Below, piece after piece: positions 36,827-47,164 of a stretch of DNA of 64,000 nt; position 1 is the first letter of the stretch, and the number at the start of each line of letters is the position of its first letter. This DNA is from PALSA-188 sp963720075 (GTDB taxonomy: Bacteria > Acidobacteriota > Terriglobia > Terriglobales > Acidobacteriaceae), in assembly GCA_963720075.1 (NCBI GenBank), contig CAVREG010000014.1:53627-117626 (forward strand), in the 5' to 3' direction. The notes beneath the pieces were generated by a model, which saw only the letters and a program-made list of their open reading frames with translations, was not told the DNA's origin and ran no database searches. The translations under genes and the position numbers were made by a program.

Positions 36827-39181
36827 ATGAGTTTGGGCCCTATTATTCAGGTGAATGGTCGCCTGGAACGTGAAGTTCTTCCCGCTTTTCCAGCCAATTC
36901 CAGATTCTCTTCTTTCAATAACCAGCATTTTTCCACCCAGGATTCTTTGCTCCGCTCTTATAGCCATGTGCTGGTCAAGCGAAAATGGGTGGTACTCAGT
37001 TGTTTGGTCATGATCTTCTCGGCAGTACTGATTGCGACCCTGCGAAGCACTCCAATTTACGACGCCGTCGGCAGCATCGCGGTGAATCGCATGGATCCGA
37101 TTACGCTTAATTTGAAGGACTCCGAAAACTCCGGGTACGATTATTCTGATCCCACTGACCTTGATACAGAAGTCCGCATCCTCCATAGCGATTCCCTCGC
37201 GTTGCAGGTCATGAAGCAATTGAATCTATATAAACAGACGGGCGCGGCGCCAGCACCGTCGTCATCTCTTGAGTTGACCACCGATGACCAGCTCGATTCT
37301 GACAAGACGTCCCAGATGATCTCTTCTTTTGAGTCAAATCTGTCGGTAATACTCGAGCCCAACACAAGAATCATTGATATTCATTACCGAAGTCCGGACA
37401 AATATCTGGCGGCCCGGGTTGTCAATGCCCTTGCGAACGCCTATGTTGAACAAAACTTCAAGACGCGCTTTGAATCCACCGAACAAACCTCCGACTGGCT
37501 TTCCAAGCAATTGATAGATTTACAGATGAAAGTCGAAACTTCTCAGGAGAAGCTCGTCAAGTACCAAAAGGACCACGAAATCCTGGGCATTGATGAAAAG
37601 CAGAACATCACTACCTCAAAATTAGACGAGCTGAACAAAGAGTTGACCAGCGCCGAATCCAGTCGCATGGAAAAAGAGTCTCTTTATAAGCTCATCCAGT
37701 CGGGCGACTCGGATTCAATCGCAGCCGCTGCTAACATCGCCACCACAACTTCCACCTCTGGTTCCTCGCTACTTCAGAGATTGCAGGAGGAGCACGCCGA
37801 CTTAAAGATACAAATGGCCCAATTTGGCGCCCAGTTCGGTCCTGCCTATCCGAAGTTGACGCAACTTTCAGATCAACTGAAAGAAGTGGACGCTCAGACG
37901 GAAGTTGAAAGAAAAAAAGTAGTCGAACGTTTGCGCGGCGATTATCTTGCCGCGTTGGCGCGCGAGGATCTTCTGCGGACCGCTCTCGACCAACAAAAGC
38001 AGGACGCCAACCAACTCAACGAAAGCGCGATTGAGTACAACTTCCTTAAACGAGACGCGGATACTAATCGCACTCTCTATGAGAATTTGCTGGAGAAGCT
38101 AAAAGAAGCGGGCGTAACAGCCGGACTCCGTTCGAACAACATTCGGCCCGTGGATATGGCGCGGGTCCCGACGTCCCCTGCCGAGCCCAATATTTTTCGC
38201 AACCTTTCTTTCGCGTTGGTGCTGGGGCTCAGTACCGGAATCGGATTGGCTTTTCTGCTGGAAGGTCTGGACAACACAGTTCGCACCGTCGAACAGGCTC
38301 AGGCAATTTCCATGCTGCCGTCACTCGGCATTATTCCAATGGGCAGCGGCGGTGCCACCTATACCAGCACAGGACGGCGGCTTGTATTTGCGGGAAACAA
38401 AGAATCCATGGAGTTAATCACCAAGTCCCGGCCCCAGTCTCAGATGGCGGAAGCTTACCGTGCTTTGCGGACTTCCCTACTGCTCACGTCCGTGGGAGCG
38501 CCTCCGAAGGTGATCCTCGTCACCAGCGCGTTGCCGGAGGAAGGCAAGACCACGACCAGCATTAATTGCGCCATTGTGTTGGCGCAAAAAGGCAGCCGTG
38601 TCCTGCTGATTGACAGCGATTTGCGGCGTCCAAGCATTCACAGAACGCTCGGCATTTTGCCGAAGGCTGGTCTTACCAATGTATTGACGGGAAGCGCCAC
38701 CCTTCAGCAGGCAATCGTGCGCTCGCCTCTCGTGCCGAGTTTGTCTGTCCTGCCCGCGGGTACTCCGCCTCCAAATCCTGCTGAACTTCTCGCCTCAAGC
38801 AAAATGGGCGAAGTGTTGCAAGCTCTGCGCGAGCAGTATGATCACATCGTGATAGACACGCCACCGACACTTCCAGTCACCGATGCAGTGGTTATGGCCA
38901 CCCGCGCCGATACCGTCATCCTGGTGATTCGGGCTGGCGGCACCACAAAGCACGCCCTGAAACAGGCTCGCGATATCCTGCTTCAAGTGAATGCCAGGGT
39001 GAGCGGAGTTCTGCTAAATGCGGTAAACCTCGGCTCTCCGGATTATTATTCTTACTATGGGCGAATGGGGAAATCCGCGGGTTCTTACTACCGTGAGGAC
39101 TATAAAGACAGTGATCGGCCGAATGACGATTTAACCGGCAACGACGATATCGTTTCCGCGATTACTTCCGGCGGGGCCTGA
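36827..39181 (+). CDS. Wzc-like polysaccharide co-polymerase / tyrosine autokinase
   Basis: A 784-residue inner-membrane protein. The N-terminal Wzz domain has its first helix at about 57-75, followed by a long periplasmic coiled coil (about 215-410) and a second helix (FALVLGLSTGIGLAFLLEGL, about 463). A cytoplasmic BY-kinase domain follows: Walker A SALPEEGKTTTSIN (about 565), Walker A' VLLIDSDLRRPS (about 590), Walker B HIVIDTPPTLPVT (about 672), and a Tyr-rich tail (YYSYYGRMGKSAGSYY, about 745). It controls chain length and export of exopolysaccharide by phosphorylation cycles. First gene of a three-gene operon. Confidence 0.94.
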   Translation: MSLGPIIQVNGRLEREVLPAFPANSRFSSFNNQHFSTQDSLLRSYSHVLVKRKWVVLSCLVMIFSAVLIATLRSTPIYDAVGSIAVNRMDPITLNLKDSENSGYDYSDPTDLDTEVRILHSDSLALQVMKQLNLYKQTGAAPAPSSSLELTTDDQLDSDKTSQMISSFESNLSVILEPNTRIIDIHYRSPDKYLAARVVNALANAYVEQNFKTRFESTEQTSDWLSKQLIDLQMKVETSQEKLVKYQKDHEILGIDEKQNITTSKLDELNKELTSAESSRMEKESLYKLIQSGDSDSIAAAANIATTTSTSGSSLLQRLQEEHADLKIQMAQFGAQFGPAYPKLTQLSDQLKEVDAQTEVERKKVVERLRGDYLAALAREDLLRTALDQQKQDANQLNESAIEYNFLKRDADTNRTLYENLLEKLKEAGVTAGLRSNNIRPVDMARVPTSPAEPNIFRNLSFALVLGLSTGIGLAFLLEGLDNTVRTVEQAQAISMLPSLGIIPMGSGGATYTSTGRRLVFAGNKESMELITKSRPQSQMAEAYRALRTSLLLTSVGAPPKVILVTSALPEEGKTTTSINCAIVLAQKGSRVLLIDSDLRRPSIHRTLGILPKAGLTNVLTGSATLQQAIVRSPLVPSLSVLPAGTPPPNPAELLASSKMGEVLQALREQYDHIVIDTPPTLPVTDAVVMATRADTVILVIRAGGTTKHALKQARDILLQVNARVSGVLLNAVNLGSPDYYSYYGRMGKSAGSYYREDYKDSDRPNDDLTGNDDIVSAITSGGA

Positions 39182-39207
39182 ATCTTCCAAGCCCCGGTTA
39201 ATCTGAA

Positions 39208-40464
39208 ATGCAGACCTCTTTCAGGACGCCAATCGCGAGAATTCTTGTCCTGATCCTGTGTTTAGTCGCAGTCTCCGTTTATCTCGCATTAGTGTCTTCG
39301 CAGTACGTTGCATATCGCTTCGCCCAAAAAACCGATTTGGAAAGCCTGCACATCGCAGAGCGTCTCGATCCTCTGAACGCTGAGTATCAATCGAGGTTAG
39401 GGCAATTGCTGATCCTGATGCAATTGCCGGAAGCTCGGGATGCCTTCCGCAATGCCGCCAATTTAAATCCTCAAAATTCCAGTTATTGGCTTGAACTTGG
39501 TGCCGCCGACCGCGCATTCGGCCATCCGCAGAGTCAACAGCAAGAGTTGCGGCGAGCCATCGCCGTAGATCCGCACAGTTATCGCGTTGCATGGGAAGCT
39601 GGCAATTCATTCCTGATTGCAGGCGACATCCATTCCGCCTTTCAGGAATTTCGTACCGCGCTGCAAGGGGATCCATCTCTTTCAAGCCAAATCATCCCAC
39701 TCTGCTGGCGCGCCACGCCGGACGTGGACATTTTGCTACGGCAGGCCATTCCCCCGTCCGCTTACTCGTCGTTCCTGGAATTCCTGATGTCAGAGAAAGA
39801 GACTTCATCTGCCGCGAAAGTTTGGACGCAAATTGTAAAACTCGCCCAACCCACGGGACTCACCGACGTCTTTGACTATGTCCGCTATCTCATCGGACAA
39901 CACCAACCCGCGCAGGCTCGTGAGGTCTGGCAGCAAGCCGGCCCGCTCTGTGGCCTTCAGAACTACCAGCCGTCACAACAGAATTTAGTGATCAACGGCG
40001 ATTTCAGTTTGAATGTTTTGGATGGCGGCTTTGACTGGTCCTATCAAAAGCGATCCGATGTAAGTCTCGAAATAGACCCAACACAGCCACATCTCGGGTC
40101 CCGCTCTTTGCTGATTTCATACGACAGCACGGGCCTCGACGACTCCGGAATTCAGCAATTAATCCCCGTTAGACCCAATACCGCATATCACTTTTCTGCT
40201 TATTTCAAGACCCAGCATCTGCAAGGCGCCGGCGGGCCAGAATTTGTTTTGCAGGATTTTTATGCACAAAAACCAGACTTCGAGAGCGCCTACCTTAAAG
40301 ATAGTGACGACTGGAAGCCGATAAGCGGCGACTTTCAAACGGGACCCGAAACCAGCCTATTGCTTTTGCAAATTAAACGAGTACCCTCCGGTAGCGCAAT
40401 TCGAGGCAAGCTCTGGATTGACGGAGTATCGTTAATCCCCAGCAATTCACCGAGCCTCCAGTGA
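39208..40464 (+). CDS. TPR protein with C-terminal carbohydrate-binding-like domain
   Basis: A 418-residue protein with an N-terminal membrane anchor (ARILVLILCLVAVSVYLALV). TPR repeats cover about 45-160 (AERLDPLNAEYQSRLGQLLI, AANLNPQNSSYWLELGAADR). A beta-rich C-terminal domain (about 255-415: SLLISYDSTGLDDSG, ending LWIDGVSLIP) resembles CBM-like jelly rolls. Placed between the tyrosine kinase and the O-antigen-ligase-like gene (whose ATG region overlaps its stop by four bases), it is probably a scaffold in exopolysaccharide assembly. Confidence 0.8.
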   Translation: MQTSFRTPIARILVLILCLVAVSVYLALVSSQYVAYRFAQKTDLESLHIAERLDPLNAEYQSRLGQLLILMQLPEARDAFRNAANLNPQNSSYWLELGAADRAFGHPQSQQQELRRAIAVDPHSYRVAWEAGNSFLIAGDIHSAFQEFRTALQGDPSLSSQIIPLCWRATPDVDILLRQAIPPSAYSSFLEFLMSEKETSSAAKVWTQIVKLAQPTGLTDVFDYVRYLIGQHQPAQAREVWQQAGPLCGLQNYQPSQQNLVINGDFSLNVLDGGFDWSYQKRSDVSLEIDPTQPHLGSRSLLISYDSTGLDDSGIQQLIPVRPNTAYHFSAYFKTQHLQGAGGPEFVLQDFYAQKPDFESAYLKDSDDWKPISGDFQTGPETSLLLLQIKRVPSGSAIRGKLWIDGVSLIPSNSPSLQ

Positions 40465-41813
40465 CCGTCTCCCTTCCAACCGCGCGGCGGCCGGAACATG
40501 CGGATCACGATTCCTCGCTGCGATTCCACATTAATTCGATTGTCCTCTACGGCGTGTTTGGCCTGTTGATGCTCTGCCCTCTTGCTTTTGGAGCGGTTGA
40601 GCCCTGGTCTATCTTCCTATTGGAAGCAACGTCGGCATTGCTGTTCATGTTGTGGATCGCCCAACAGTTTTCCTCCACAGCTACGTCTGTCCGCTGGAAT
40701 CCTGTATTCGCGCCGATGTTAGCATTCGCCGCTTTAGTCGTTGTGCAGCTCGCAGCAGGAAAGACTGCCTATCGTGGCGCGACGCTTACAGACGGACTGC
40801 TTTATGGTGCCTACGCGTTGCTCTGCTTTTTGGTCGTTCAGTGTTTAACAAAGACACGCCAAGTCAAAATTCTCGCGTTATCGTTTTCAATATATGGATT
40901 CGCAGTCGCCGCACTCGCACTGTTACAAGGACTAGGGTCAAACACTAAATTGTATTGGCTGCGAGCACCGCGCGGGTACGCATGGATCTACGGACCATAC
41001 GTGAACCACAACCACTACGCGGGATTGATGGAGATGCTATTTCCCATCCCACTTGTATTTTCACTCACCAGGTACGCGCGAGGCGGCCTGCGAAGATTGG
41101 CAGTCCTGGCGTCCGCGGTAATGGCTACCACAATTTTCCTCTCGGGATCGCGAGGCGGTGTATTGGCTTTCATTTGCGAAATTATTGTTCTACTGATTGC
41201 CTTAATCAGGCAACAAAGCCGCAGCCCATTTCGCGGAAGGTTGGCATTCGCCTCCTTTGCAGTTCTCCTGATCTCATTGTTTGCCTGGATCGGCACCCAT
41301 CATGTAACCGATCGATTCACCAACGTTCAATCCGCAAAGCATGAGATTACCCAGGGCTTGCGGATGCAGATAGATCGCGATCTACTGAAAATGTTTCCGC
41401 ATCGCCCGCTGCTGGGCTGGGGGCTCGGTACATTTGCCGACGTCTATCCCCAATATAGGAGTTTTTTCACTGCTCTTGATATAGACGAAGCCCACAATGA
41501 CTACCTGCAGCTGCTCATTGAAATGGGAGCCATCGGGTTTCTCACCATGATCTGGTTCTTATCGCTTGTGTTTCACGCCGCATCGAAGAAGTTGCGCAAC
41601 TGGTCCAGCGATGTCAATGGCGCACTTGCATTAGCTGCTCTCCTCGGCATCATCGGCATTCTTGTGCACAGCCTGGTGGATTTCAACCTTCACGTCCCAG
41701 CGAACGCCGCTCTATTTTATGTTCTATGCGTCATCGCCGCCATGGAGCCGCGCTTCCGCAGTGGTTATACTTGGCAAAAACCCGCAAGCTCAGCATTATC
41801 GAAAGAGTTGTAG
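40461..41813 (+). CDS. O-antigen ligase / polymerase-like membrane protein
   Basis: A 450-residue protein with about 11-12 membrane helices and the Wzy_C/WaaL-type periplasmic loop, including GPYVNHNHYAGLMEM, FLSGSRGGVLAF, and HRPLLGWGLGTFADVYPQ followed by DEAHNDYLQLLIEMG. These motifs mark the O-antigen ligase superfamily. It may polymerise or ligate the exopolysaccharide made by this operon. GTG at 40461 overlaps the TPR gene stop (GTGA). Confidence 0.9.
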   Translation: MTVSLPTARRPEHADHDSSLRFHINSIVLYGVFGLLMLCPLAFGAVEPWSIFLLEATSALLFMLWIAQQFSSTATSVRWNPVFAPMLAFAALVVVQLAAGKTAYRGATLTDGLLYGAYALLCFLVVQCLTKTRQVKILALSFSIYGFAVAALALLQGLGSNTKLYWLRAPRGYAWIYGPYVNHNHYAGLMEMLFPIPLVFSLTRYARGGLRRLAVLASAVMATTIFLSGSRGGVLAFICEIIVLLIALIRQQSRSPFRGRLAFASFAVLLISLFAWIGTHHVTDRFTNVQSAKHEITQGLRMQIDRDLLKMFPHRPLLGWGLGTFADVYPQYRSFFTALDIDEAHNDYLQLLIEMGAIGFLTMIWFLSLVFHAASKKLRNWSSDVNGALALAALLGIIGILVHSLVDFNLHVPANAALFYVLCVIAAMEPRFRSGYTWQKPASSALSKEL

Positions 41814-41908
41814 ATTATTCGGCAACGCGGCACCGATTACACTCATCTCTGTTGCAGCATCTTTAAGTTCGCGTTAGCATTTCGACGGCCGTCGCCGGGA
41901 GATATTCA

Positions 41909-44900
41909 ATGCTCAAAGATCTGTTCTCAAGTTGGCCTCTCGTTCAGCAAATTAAAACTGGCGCCGATGGCACCGGCACTGAGGCAATGTCCGAGAAAAC
42001 CAGAAATTTGCGCCCCAAGCATGACGGCGCCGAGGCAACACCGTCCATTTGCCCCTATTGCGGTGTTGGCTGCGGTCAGATTGTTTATCACAAAAACGGC
42101 AAACTAATTTCAATCGAAGGCGATCCCAACTCGCCGATTTCCCGCGGTCATCTTTGCCCAAAAGGTGCCGACACTTATGAACTGCATACTCATCCCGGGC
42201 GCCTGACCAAAGTTAAGTACCGCCATCCCTATTCGAAAGAATGGGAAGACCTCGATCAGGAAACCGCGATGGATATGGTTGCTGATCGCCTCTGGGAAAG
42301 CCGTGAGCGAACATTTCAAGAGGAGAAAGACGGCGAAGCCCTGATGCAGACCAAGGCAATCGGGCACCTCGGCGGCGCAACGCTCGATAACGAAGAAAAT
42401 TATCTGATAAAAAAGCTCTTCGCCGCTGGGCTGGGAATGGTATGCATCAGCAACCAAGCGCGTATATGACATAGCTCTACCGTGCCCGGTCTGGGCACAT
42501 CATTTGGACGCGGCGGCGCGACCACCGCGCAACAAGATCTGAGCAACGCCGACGCCATTCTGATCATGGGATCGTCCATGGCTGAGAATCATCCTGTCGG
42601 CTTTCAGTGGGTGATGGAAGCTCGCGAGCGCGGCGCGAAAATAATTCACGTTGATCCGCGCTTCACCCGCACGTCCGCGATGGCCGATATTTGGGTTCCG
42701 CTTCGCGCTGGCAGCGACATCATTTTTCTCGGAGCGTTAATCCGTTACACTCTGGAGAATCAAAAAGAATTTCGCGAATATGTAACGCATTACACGAACG
42801 CGCCCACAATCTTGCGCGAGGACTTCCGCGATACCGAAGATTTGGGCGGATTATTTTCCGGTTGGGACGCGGAAAAACAAAAGTACGATCCCGAGAGCTG
42901 GCTGTATCAGGGAGCCCCGGTAAAAAAATCGAATGGAGGTAAAGCCGGTCATTCCGAAGCTGGAGGCGGACACGGCAAAGACCGCGGCGGCGAAGCCCAA
43001 GATGCTGCGAAAATGGAATCCGATCCCACTCTTGAGAATCCGCGCTGCGTATTCCAGGTTCTCAAGCGTCACTTCTCCCGCTACACGCCAGAAATGGTCG
43101 AGCGATTTTGCGGCGTTCCGCAAGACGTATTTCTAAAAGTAGCGGAGACATTCACATCTGCTTCGGGCCCCGAGAAAACCGCCGCGATCTGTTACGCGGT
43201 GGGCTGGACGCAGCATTCCAAAGGTGTGCAGATCATTCGTTCCGCTGCAATTTTGCAACTGCTTTTGGGAAATATCGGACGCCCCGGCGGAGGAATTCTC
43301 GCGCTGCGCGGCCACGCCTCCATCCAAGGATCAACCGATATTCCGACGCTTTATGACATTCTGCCTGGCTACATTCCAATGCCGTTCTTCGATACTGACC
43401 CGAATAACTTAAAGGGACACATCAAGAAGCACACCTCGCGCACCGGGCTGTGGGCCGGCTTTGGCAAATATCTCATCAGTCTCTTGAAGGCTTATTACGG
43501 CGACGCCGCGACCAAAGAAAACGAGTATGGATTCAAATGGCTTCCTCGGGTGACCGGCGATCACTCCCATTTCGGCTACTGGCTCGACATGATGGATGGC
43601 AAGATGGAAGGCCTTTTCGTCATGGGCCAGAACCCCGCAGTGGGCGCGGCGAACGGCAAGCTGGAACGAAAAGCCATGTCGAAGTTGAAGTGGCTGGTCG
43701 TGCGCGACATGGTGGAAACCGAAACTGCTTCGTTCTGGCTCGATTCGCCTGAAGTGCAACGCGGCGAATTATCTCCAGAGACCATTGGCACCGAAGTTTT
43801 TCTCTTTCCTGCGGCTGGCACAGCTGAAAAAGAGGGGACATTCACCAATACGCAGCGGCTGTTGCAATACAGAAATCTCGCCGTCGAGCCTCCCGGCGAC
43901 GCGCGCAGCGAAACCTGGTTCATTTATCATCTCGGCCGCCGCATCAAAGAAAGAGCCAAAAGCGACCAGCGTCCACGCAATGCCGGACTAAACGCTCTCA
44001 CTTGGAGCTATCCAGTCGAGGGCAAACATGCCGAGCCGAAAGTGGAAGAAGTCCTCAAAGAAATCAACGGCTGGACCGTGGCTGACCGGAAGCAACTGAA
44101 GCAGATCCCGGATCTCAAAGACGACGGGTCTACCGCGTGTGGCGCATGGATTTATTGCGGCGTCTATCCTGAAGAAGGGCGCAACCGCGCCAATGAGCGC
44201 GATCCAAAAGACCTGCTTGGTCATGGCTGGGGATTCGCATGGCCCAACGATTGCCGCATAATTTACAACCGGGCTTCGGCGCGTCCCGATGGCAAACCGT
44301 GGAGCGAGCGCAAGAAACTAGTTTGGTGGGATGAAGAAAAAAAGCAATGGGGCGGCCTCGATGTTCCTGACTACAAAAAAGACATGCCTCCTGATACTCC
44401 AGACAATCTGAAAAATGGTCACGGAGTTGAAGCGCTCGGCGGGGCCAAGCCTTTCACCCTGCATCCAGACGGAGTAGGTTGGCTTTTCGTTTCCAGCGGA
44501 TTGAAAGACGGTCCTCTGCCCACACATTACGAGGCGCTCGAATCGCTCATATCGAATCCGCTATACGACCAGGACACGAATCCTGCGGCAAATAAAAAGC
44601 AGCGCCCCGACAATCCTTACGCGGCCTCGCCCGGCGATCCGCGATTCCCCTATGTTCTTTCCACCTATCGCTTGACCGAGCACCACACTGCCGGGGGGAT
44701 GTCGCGCACCCTATCGCATCTCGCCGAACTTCAGCCCGAATTATTTACCGAAGTTTCTCCCGAACTGGCGAACGAGATTGGCCTCGAGCATGGAGAATGG
44801 GCTACCATCAGCACTCCGCGTGCGACCATCGAAGCTCGCGTGATGGTAACGAAACGCCTCCGTCCCCTGTGGATTAACGGAAACCGCGTGCATCAGGTCG

Positions 44901-45079
44901 GTCTTCCTTATCACTGGGGGTACAAAGGTCGCGCCAAAGGCGACGTCGTGAACGATCTACTCTCGATAAGTGAAGAACCCAACGTCAGAATTATGGAAAC
45001 CAAAGCACTCGTTTGCGCAATTGCACCAGGTCGCCGTTCAAGATCAAAGCAAGAGCAATCTCAGGTGAAACACGCATGA
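41909..45079 (+). CDS. fdnG: Formate dehydrogenase catalytic subunit, selenoprotein (UGA = Sec187)
   Basis: Molybdenum/tungsten bis-MGD formate dehydrogenase, 1,056 residues with an in-frame TGA at 42467-42469 read as selenocysteine. The N-terminal [4Fe-4S] motif CPYCGVGC...CPKG is present (about 49-92). The reading NQARI-U-HSSTVPGLGTSFG is the family's active-site sequence, so the TGA replaces Cys/Sec 187 exactly. Downstream pterin motifs include VDPRFTRTSAMAD and GNRVHQVGLPYHWGYKG. The N-terminus has no twin-arginine signal. The start is at 41909 behind GGGAGAT. The stop overlaps the beta-subunit gene (ATGA). Gene callers will split it into two frames; it is one gene. Confidence 0.94.
42467..42498 (+). 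promoter_or_regulatory. Selenocysteine codon and bacterial SECIS hairpin
   Basis: After TGA (42467-42469) come 18 bases and then the apical loop GGTCT (42488-42492), closed by a perfect 6-bp stem GTGCCC (42482-42487) / GGGCAC (42493-42498). E. coli fdhF has the same GGUCU apical loop with the same 18-base spacing from UGA, the feature SelB recognises. SelA, SelB, SelD and tRNA-Sec genes are not in the window and must lie elsewhere. Confidence 0.93.
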
Positions 45080-45867
45080 GCATAACCGCGTTCCTCACCG
45101 ATTCAACTCTATGCATTGGCTGCAAGGCTTGCGAAGTTGCCTGCAAAGAATGGAACGGCGTCGGTGAAGATGGCCTGAACTGGAGCGGCAACTCCTACGA
45201 CAACACTGGAGCGCTCGGCCATTCGACCTGGCGTCACGTGAAATTCGTCGAGCACATGCCCGAGGCCGGCTTCGGAGGCAATGCGCCCGAACTGAACACC
45301 TGGGCGTTCTCCTCCGACGTTTGCAAGCACTGCGAAAATGCAGGTTGCCTCGAAGCCTGTCCCACCGGCTCAATCGTGCGCACCGAATTTGGCGGCGTTT
45401 ACGTCCAGCCCGACATTTGCAACGGGTGCGCCTACTGCGTAGTGGCTTGCCCATTCGGAGTGGTTCAACGCAATCCAGATGACGGCCGAGCTTTCAAATG
45501 CACCTTCTGCTACGACCGCCAAAAAGCCGGCTTGATTCCGGCCTGCGCGAAAGCTTGCCCCACCGAATCCATTAAATTCGGAGAGATCGAAAGCCTGAAG
45601 TTCCGCGCCAAAGAACGTGTCGAAGAACTACATACCCGGGGAATGCAAGACGCCAATCTTTATGACTCGTCGCATACCAGCGTCGGCGGCACTCACGCAA
45701 TGTTTATCGTTCGTGGTGATCCGCGCAGCTACAACCTTCCTCCGAAAGCCGAGGTGCCAACGATCTATTTGAGAAAAGGGTGGACCTCCTCGGCCATCGC
45801 CGCAGCAATGCTTCTCGGAGGGACGCTCCTCGCATTCCTCGCCGATGGACAGAAGAGCCGCGCATGA
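45076..45867 (+). CDS. fdnH: Formate dehydrogenase iron-sulfur (beta) subunit
   Basis: A 263-residue electron-transfer subunit with four [4Fe-4S] cysteine clusters: CIGCKACEVACKEW (about 13), CKHCENAGCLEACP, CNGCAYCVVACPFG and CTFCYDRQ with CAKACP. A C-terminal hydrophobic segment (SSAIAAAMLLGGTLLAFLA) would anchor it in the membrane, as in FdnH/FdoH. The start ATG 45076 overlaps the catalytic-subunit stop by four bases; the frame opens at 45013 but those residues are not part of the family. It passes electrons to the NrfD-like subunit encoded next. Confidence 0.94.
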   Translation: MSITAFLTDSTLCIGCKACEVACKEWNGVGEDGLNWSGNSYDNTGALGHSTWRHVKFVEHMPEAGFGGNAPELNTWAFSSDVCKHCENAGCLEACPTGSIVRTEFGGVYVQPDICNGCAYCVVACPFGVVQRNPDDGRAFKCTFCYDRQKAGLIPACAKACPTESIKFGEIESLKFRAKERVEELHTRGMQDANLYDSSHTSVGGTHAMFIVRGDPRSYNLPPKAEVPTIYLRKGWTSSAIAAAMLLGGTLLAFLADGQKSRA

Positions 45868-46937
45868 ACAATCCTAGAATTCGCCCGATGCCCGATGCCC
45901 GCGTTCCCGACATTCGCAGCGAACAACGATTGGCCGAGATTCGGCGGGAGGCCGAACTTCACGGCGCCGTAAAAGCTACTGGCATTCATCCATCAGGCGC
46001 TCCCTTCCCCATTGCTTCTGCGGAAACGGGGTACTACAAAATCCCTTTGCTCAAAGAACCCGCATGGACGTGGGAAATCCCGCTGTACTTCTTCGTCGGC
46101 GGCGCGGCTGGATCAGCAGCAGTAGTCGGTGCAATCGCCTGCTACACAGGCGCAGATCGAAAGCTCGTACGTGATGCGAGGTGGATCGCCGCCGCCGGCA
46201 CGGTTCTCTCTCCAGCATTGCTCGTTGCCGATCTAGGTAAGCCGTCGCGCTTCCTCAATATGCTGCGAGTCTTCAAACCGCAGAGCGCAATGTCTGTCGG
46301 AGTGTGGACGCTGGTAGGATTTTCCGCCGGTGCATCCGCCGCGGCTTTTGCAGGCTTCCTGCAAGACAGATACGGCCCATCTTTGCTGTTATGCATTATC
46401 GAAAACACCGGACAAGCCGTCTCAATGGCCTTCGGACTTCCCTTCTCAAACTACACCGGAGTCCTGATCGGCGCGACCGCCATTCCAGTATGGAATGAAA
46501 ATGTCGGCAACCTCCCAATTCATTTCGGCGCATCAGGATTGAGTGCAGCCGTCGGAATGCTGGAATTAATGGGCAACGACGAGAGCCGCGCCCTGCAAGC
46601 ACTCGGCATCGGTGCGGCGATGGTCGAATGCTGGGAAGGCTTCCGCCTTGAGGCCAAACCCAAGCCCAATCTCGAACCGCTAAAGCGTGGCATGAGCGGA
46701 GCAATTGTTCGGACCGGCGGCTTACTTTCTGGCCCGCTCCCGCTCGCTCTGCGGGTTGCCAGCATAATGACCGGCAGCAAACAATCCAGAAAGTTGCGAA
46801 GATTTGCCGCAGCCTCCGCCATCGCCGGATCACTGATCACCCGCATCGGATGGGTTCACGCCGGCCACGTCTCCGCCCGCGACTGGCGCGCCCCTCTTGA
46901 AATTACAGACTCTCCGCGCAGCTCCCAAACAGCATAG
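45864..46937 (+). CDS. nrfD: NrfD/PsrC-type membrane subunit
   Basis: A 357-residue membrane protein with about eight helices, starting at ATG 45864 (ATGA overlap with the beta subunit). The N-terminal 70 residues are hydrophilic. Then come TWEIPLYFFVGGAAGSAAVV, LVADLGKPSRFLNMLRVFKP and PMSVGVWTL-like SAMSVGVWTLVGFSAGASA, the hallmarks of the NrfD family. It replaces the haem-b FdnI subunit: NrfD carries no haem and interacts with quinone. This suggests electrons from formate enter (or leave) the quinone pool here. Confidence 0.92.
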   Translation: MNNPRIRPMPDARVPDIRSEQRLAEIRREAELHGAVKATGIHPSGAPFPIASAETGYYKIPLLKEPAWTWEIPLYFFVGGAAGSAAVVGAIACYTGADRKLVRDARWIAAAGTVLSPALLVADLGKPSRFLNMLRVFKPQSAMSVGVWTLVGFSAGASAAAFAGFLQDRYGPSLLLCIIENTGQAVSMAFGLPFSNYTGVLIGATAIPVWNENVGNLPIHFGASGLSAAVGMLELMGNDESRALQALGIGAAMVECWEGFRLEAKPKPNLEPLKRGMSGAIVRTGGLLSGPLPLALRVASIMTGSKQSRKLRRFAAASAIAGSLITRIGWVHAGHVSARDWRAPLEITDSPRSSQTA

Positions 46938-47040
46938 GGCACCGCGCCGGGATACGGGGTTGGGGATCCCATAGACATATTTCTCCTGAAGCTCTTGAAG
47001 CTGTGGCGGGATCACCCTCGCCCCCGAACCCAAAAGAAAG

Positions 47041-47071
47041 TGTCATCTCGAGCGAAGTCGAGAGACCTGCT
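47041..47071. repeat. 31-bp dispersed repeat, inverted perfect copy at 54771-54801
   Basis: The 31 bases here are the exact reverse complement of 54771-54801. The core TCTCGACTTCGCTCGAGA is itself an imperfect palindrome. The two copies bracket the accessory region in opposite orientation. I read it as a member of a short interspersed palindrome family. Confidence 0.85.
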
Positions 47072-47103
47072 GTTCGATTGCATTCTCAAGAATCGAAGAA
47101 CAA

Positions 47104-47133
47104 AAAGGCCGCTCCTGTCGAGGAGCGGCCTTT
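47104..47133. terminator. Bidirectional terminator between nrfD and radical SAM gene
   Basis: A perfect 13-bp stem (47104-47116 with 47121-47133) and GTCG loop. Five A's on the left give a U-run for minus-strand transcripts, so it should terminate the radical SAM gene, which ends at 47165. It also separates it from the convergent formate dehydrogenase operon. Confidence 0.85.
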
Positions 47134-47164
47134 AACAGCGAACCGAGAATCCGGAACAACTGAT

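Noticed and set aside
42467..42481. Formate dehydrogenase looks split into two genes by a stop codon
   Set aside because: The stop is UGA at the exact active-site Sec position and has a SECIS hairpin at the standard distance, so it is a selenoprotein, not a pseudogene or sequencing error.
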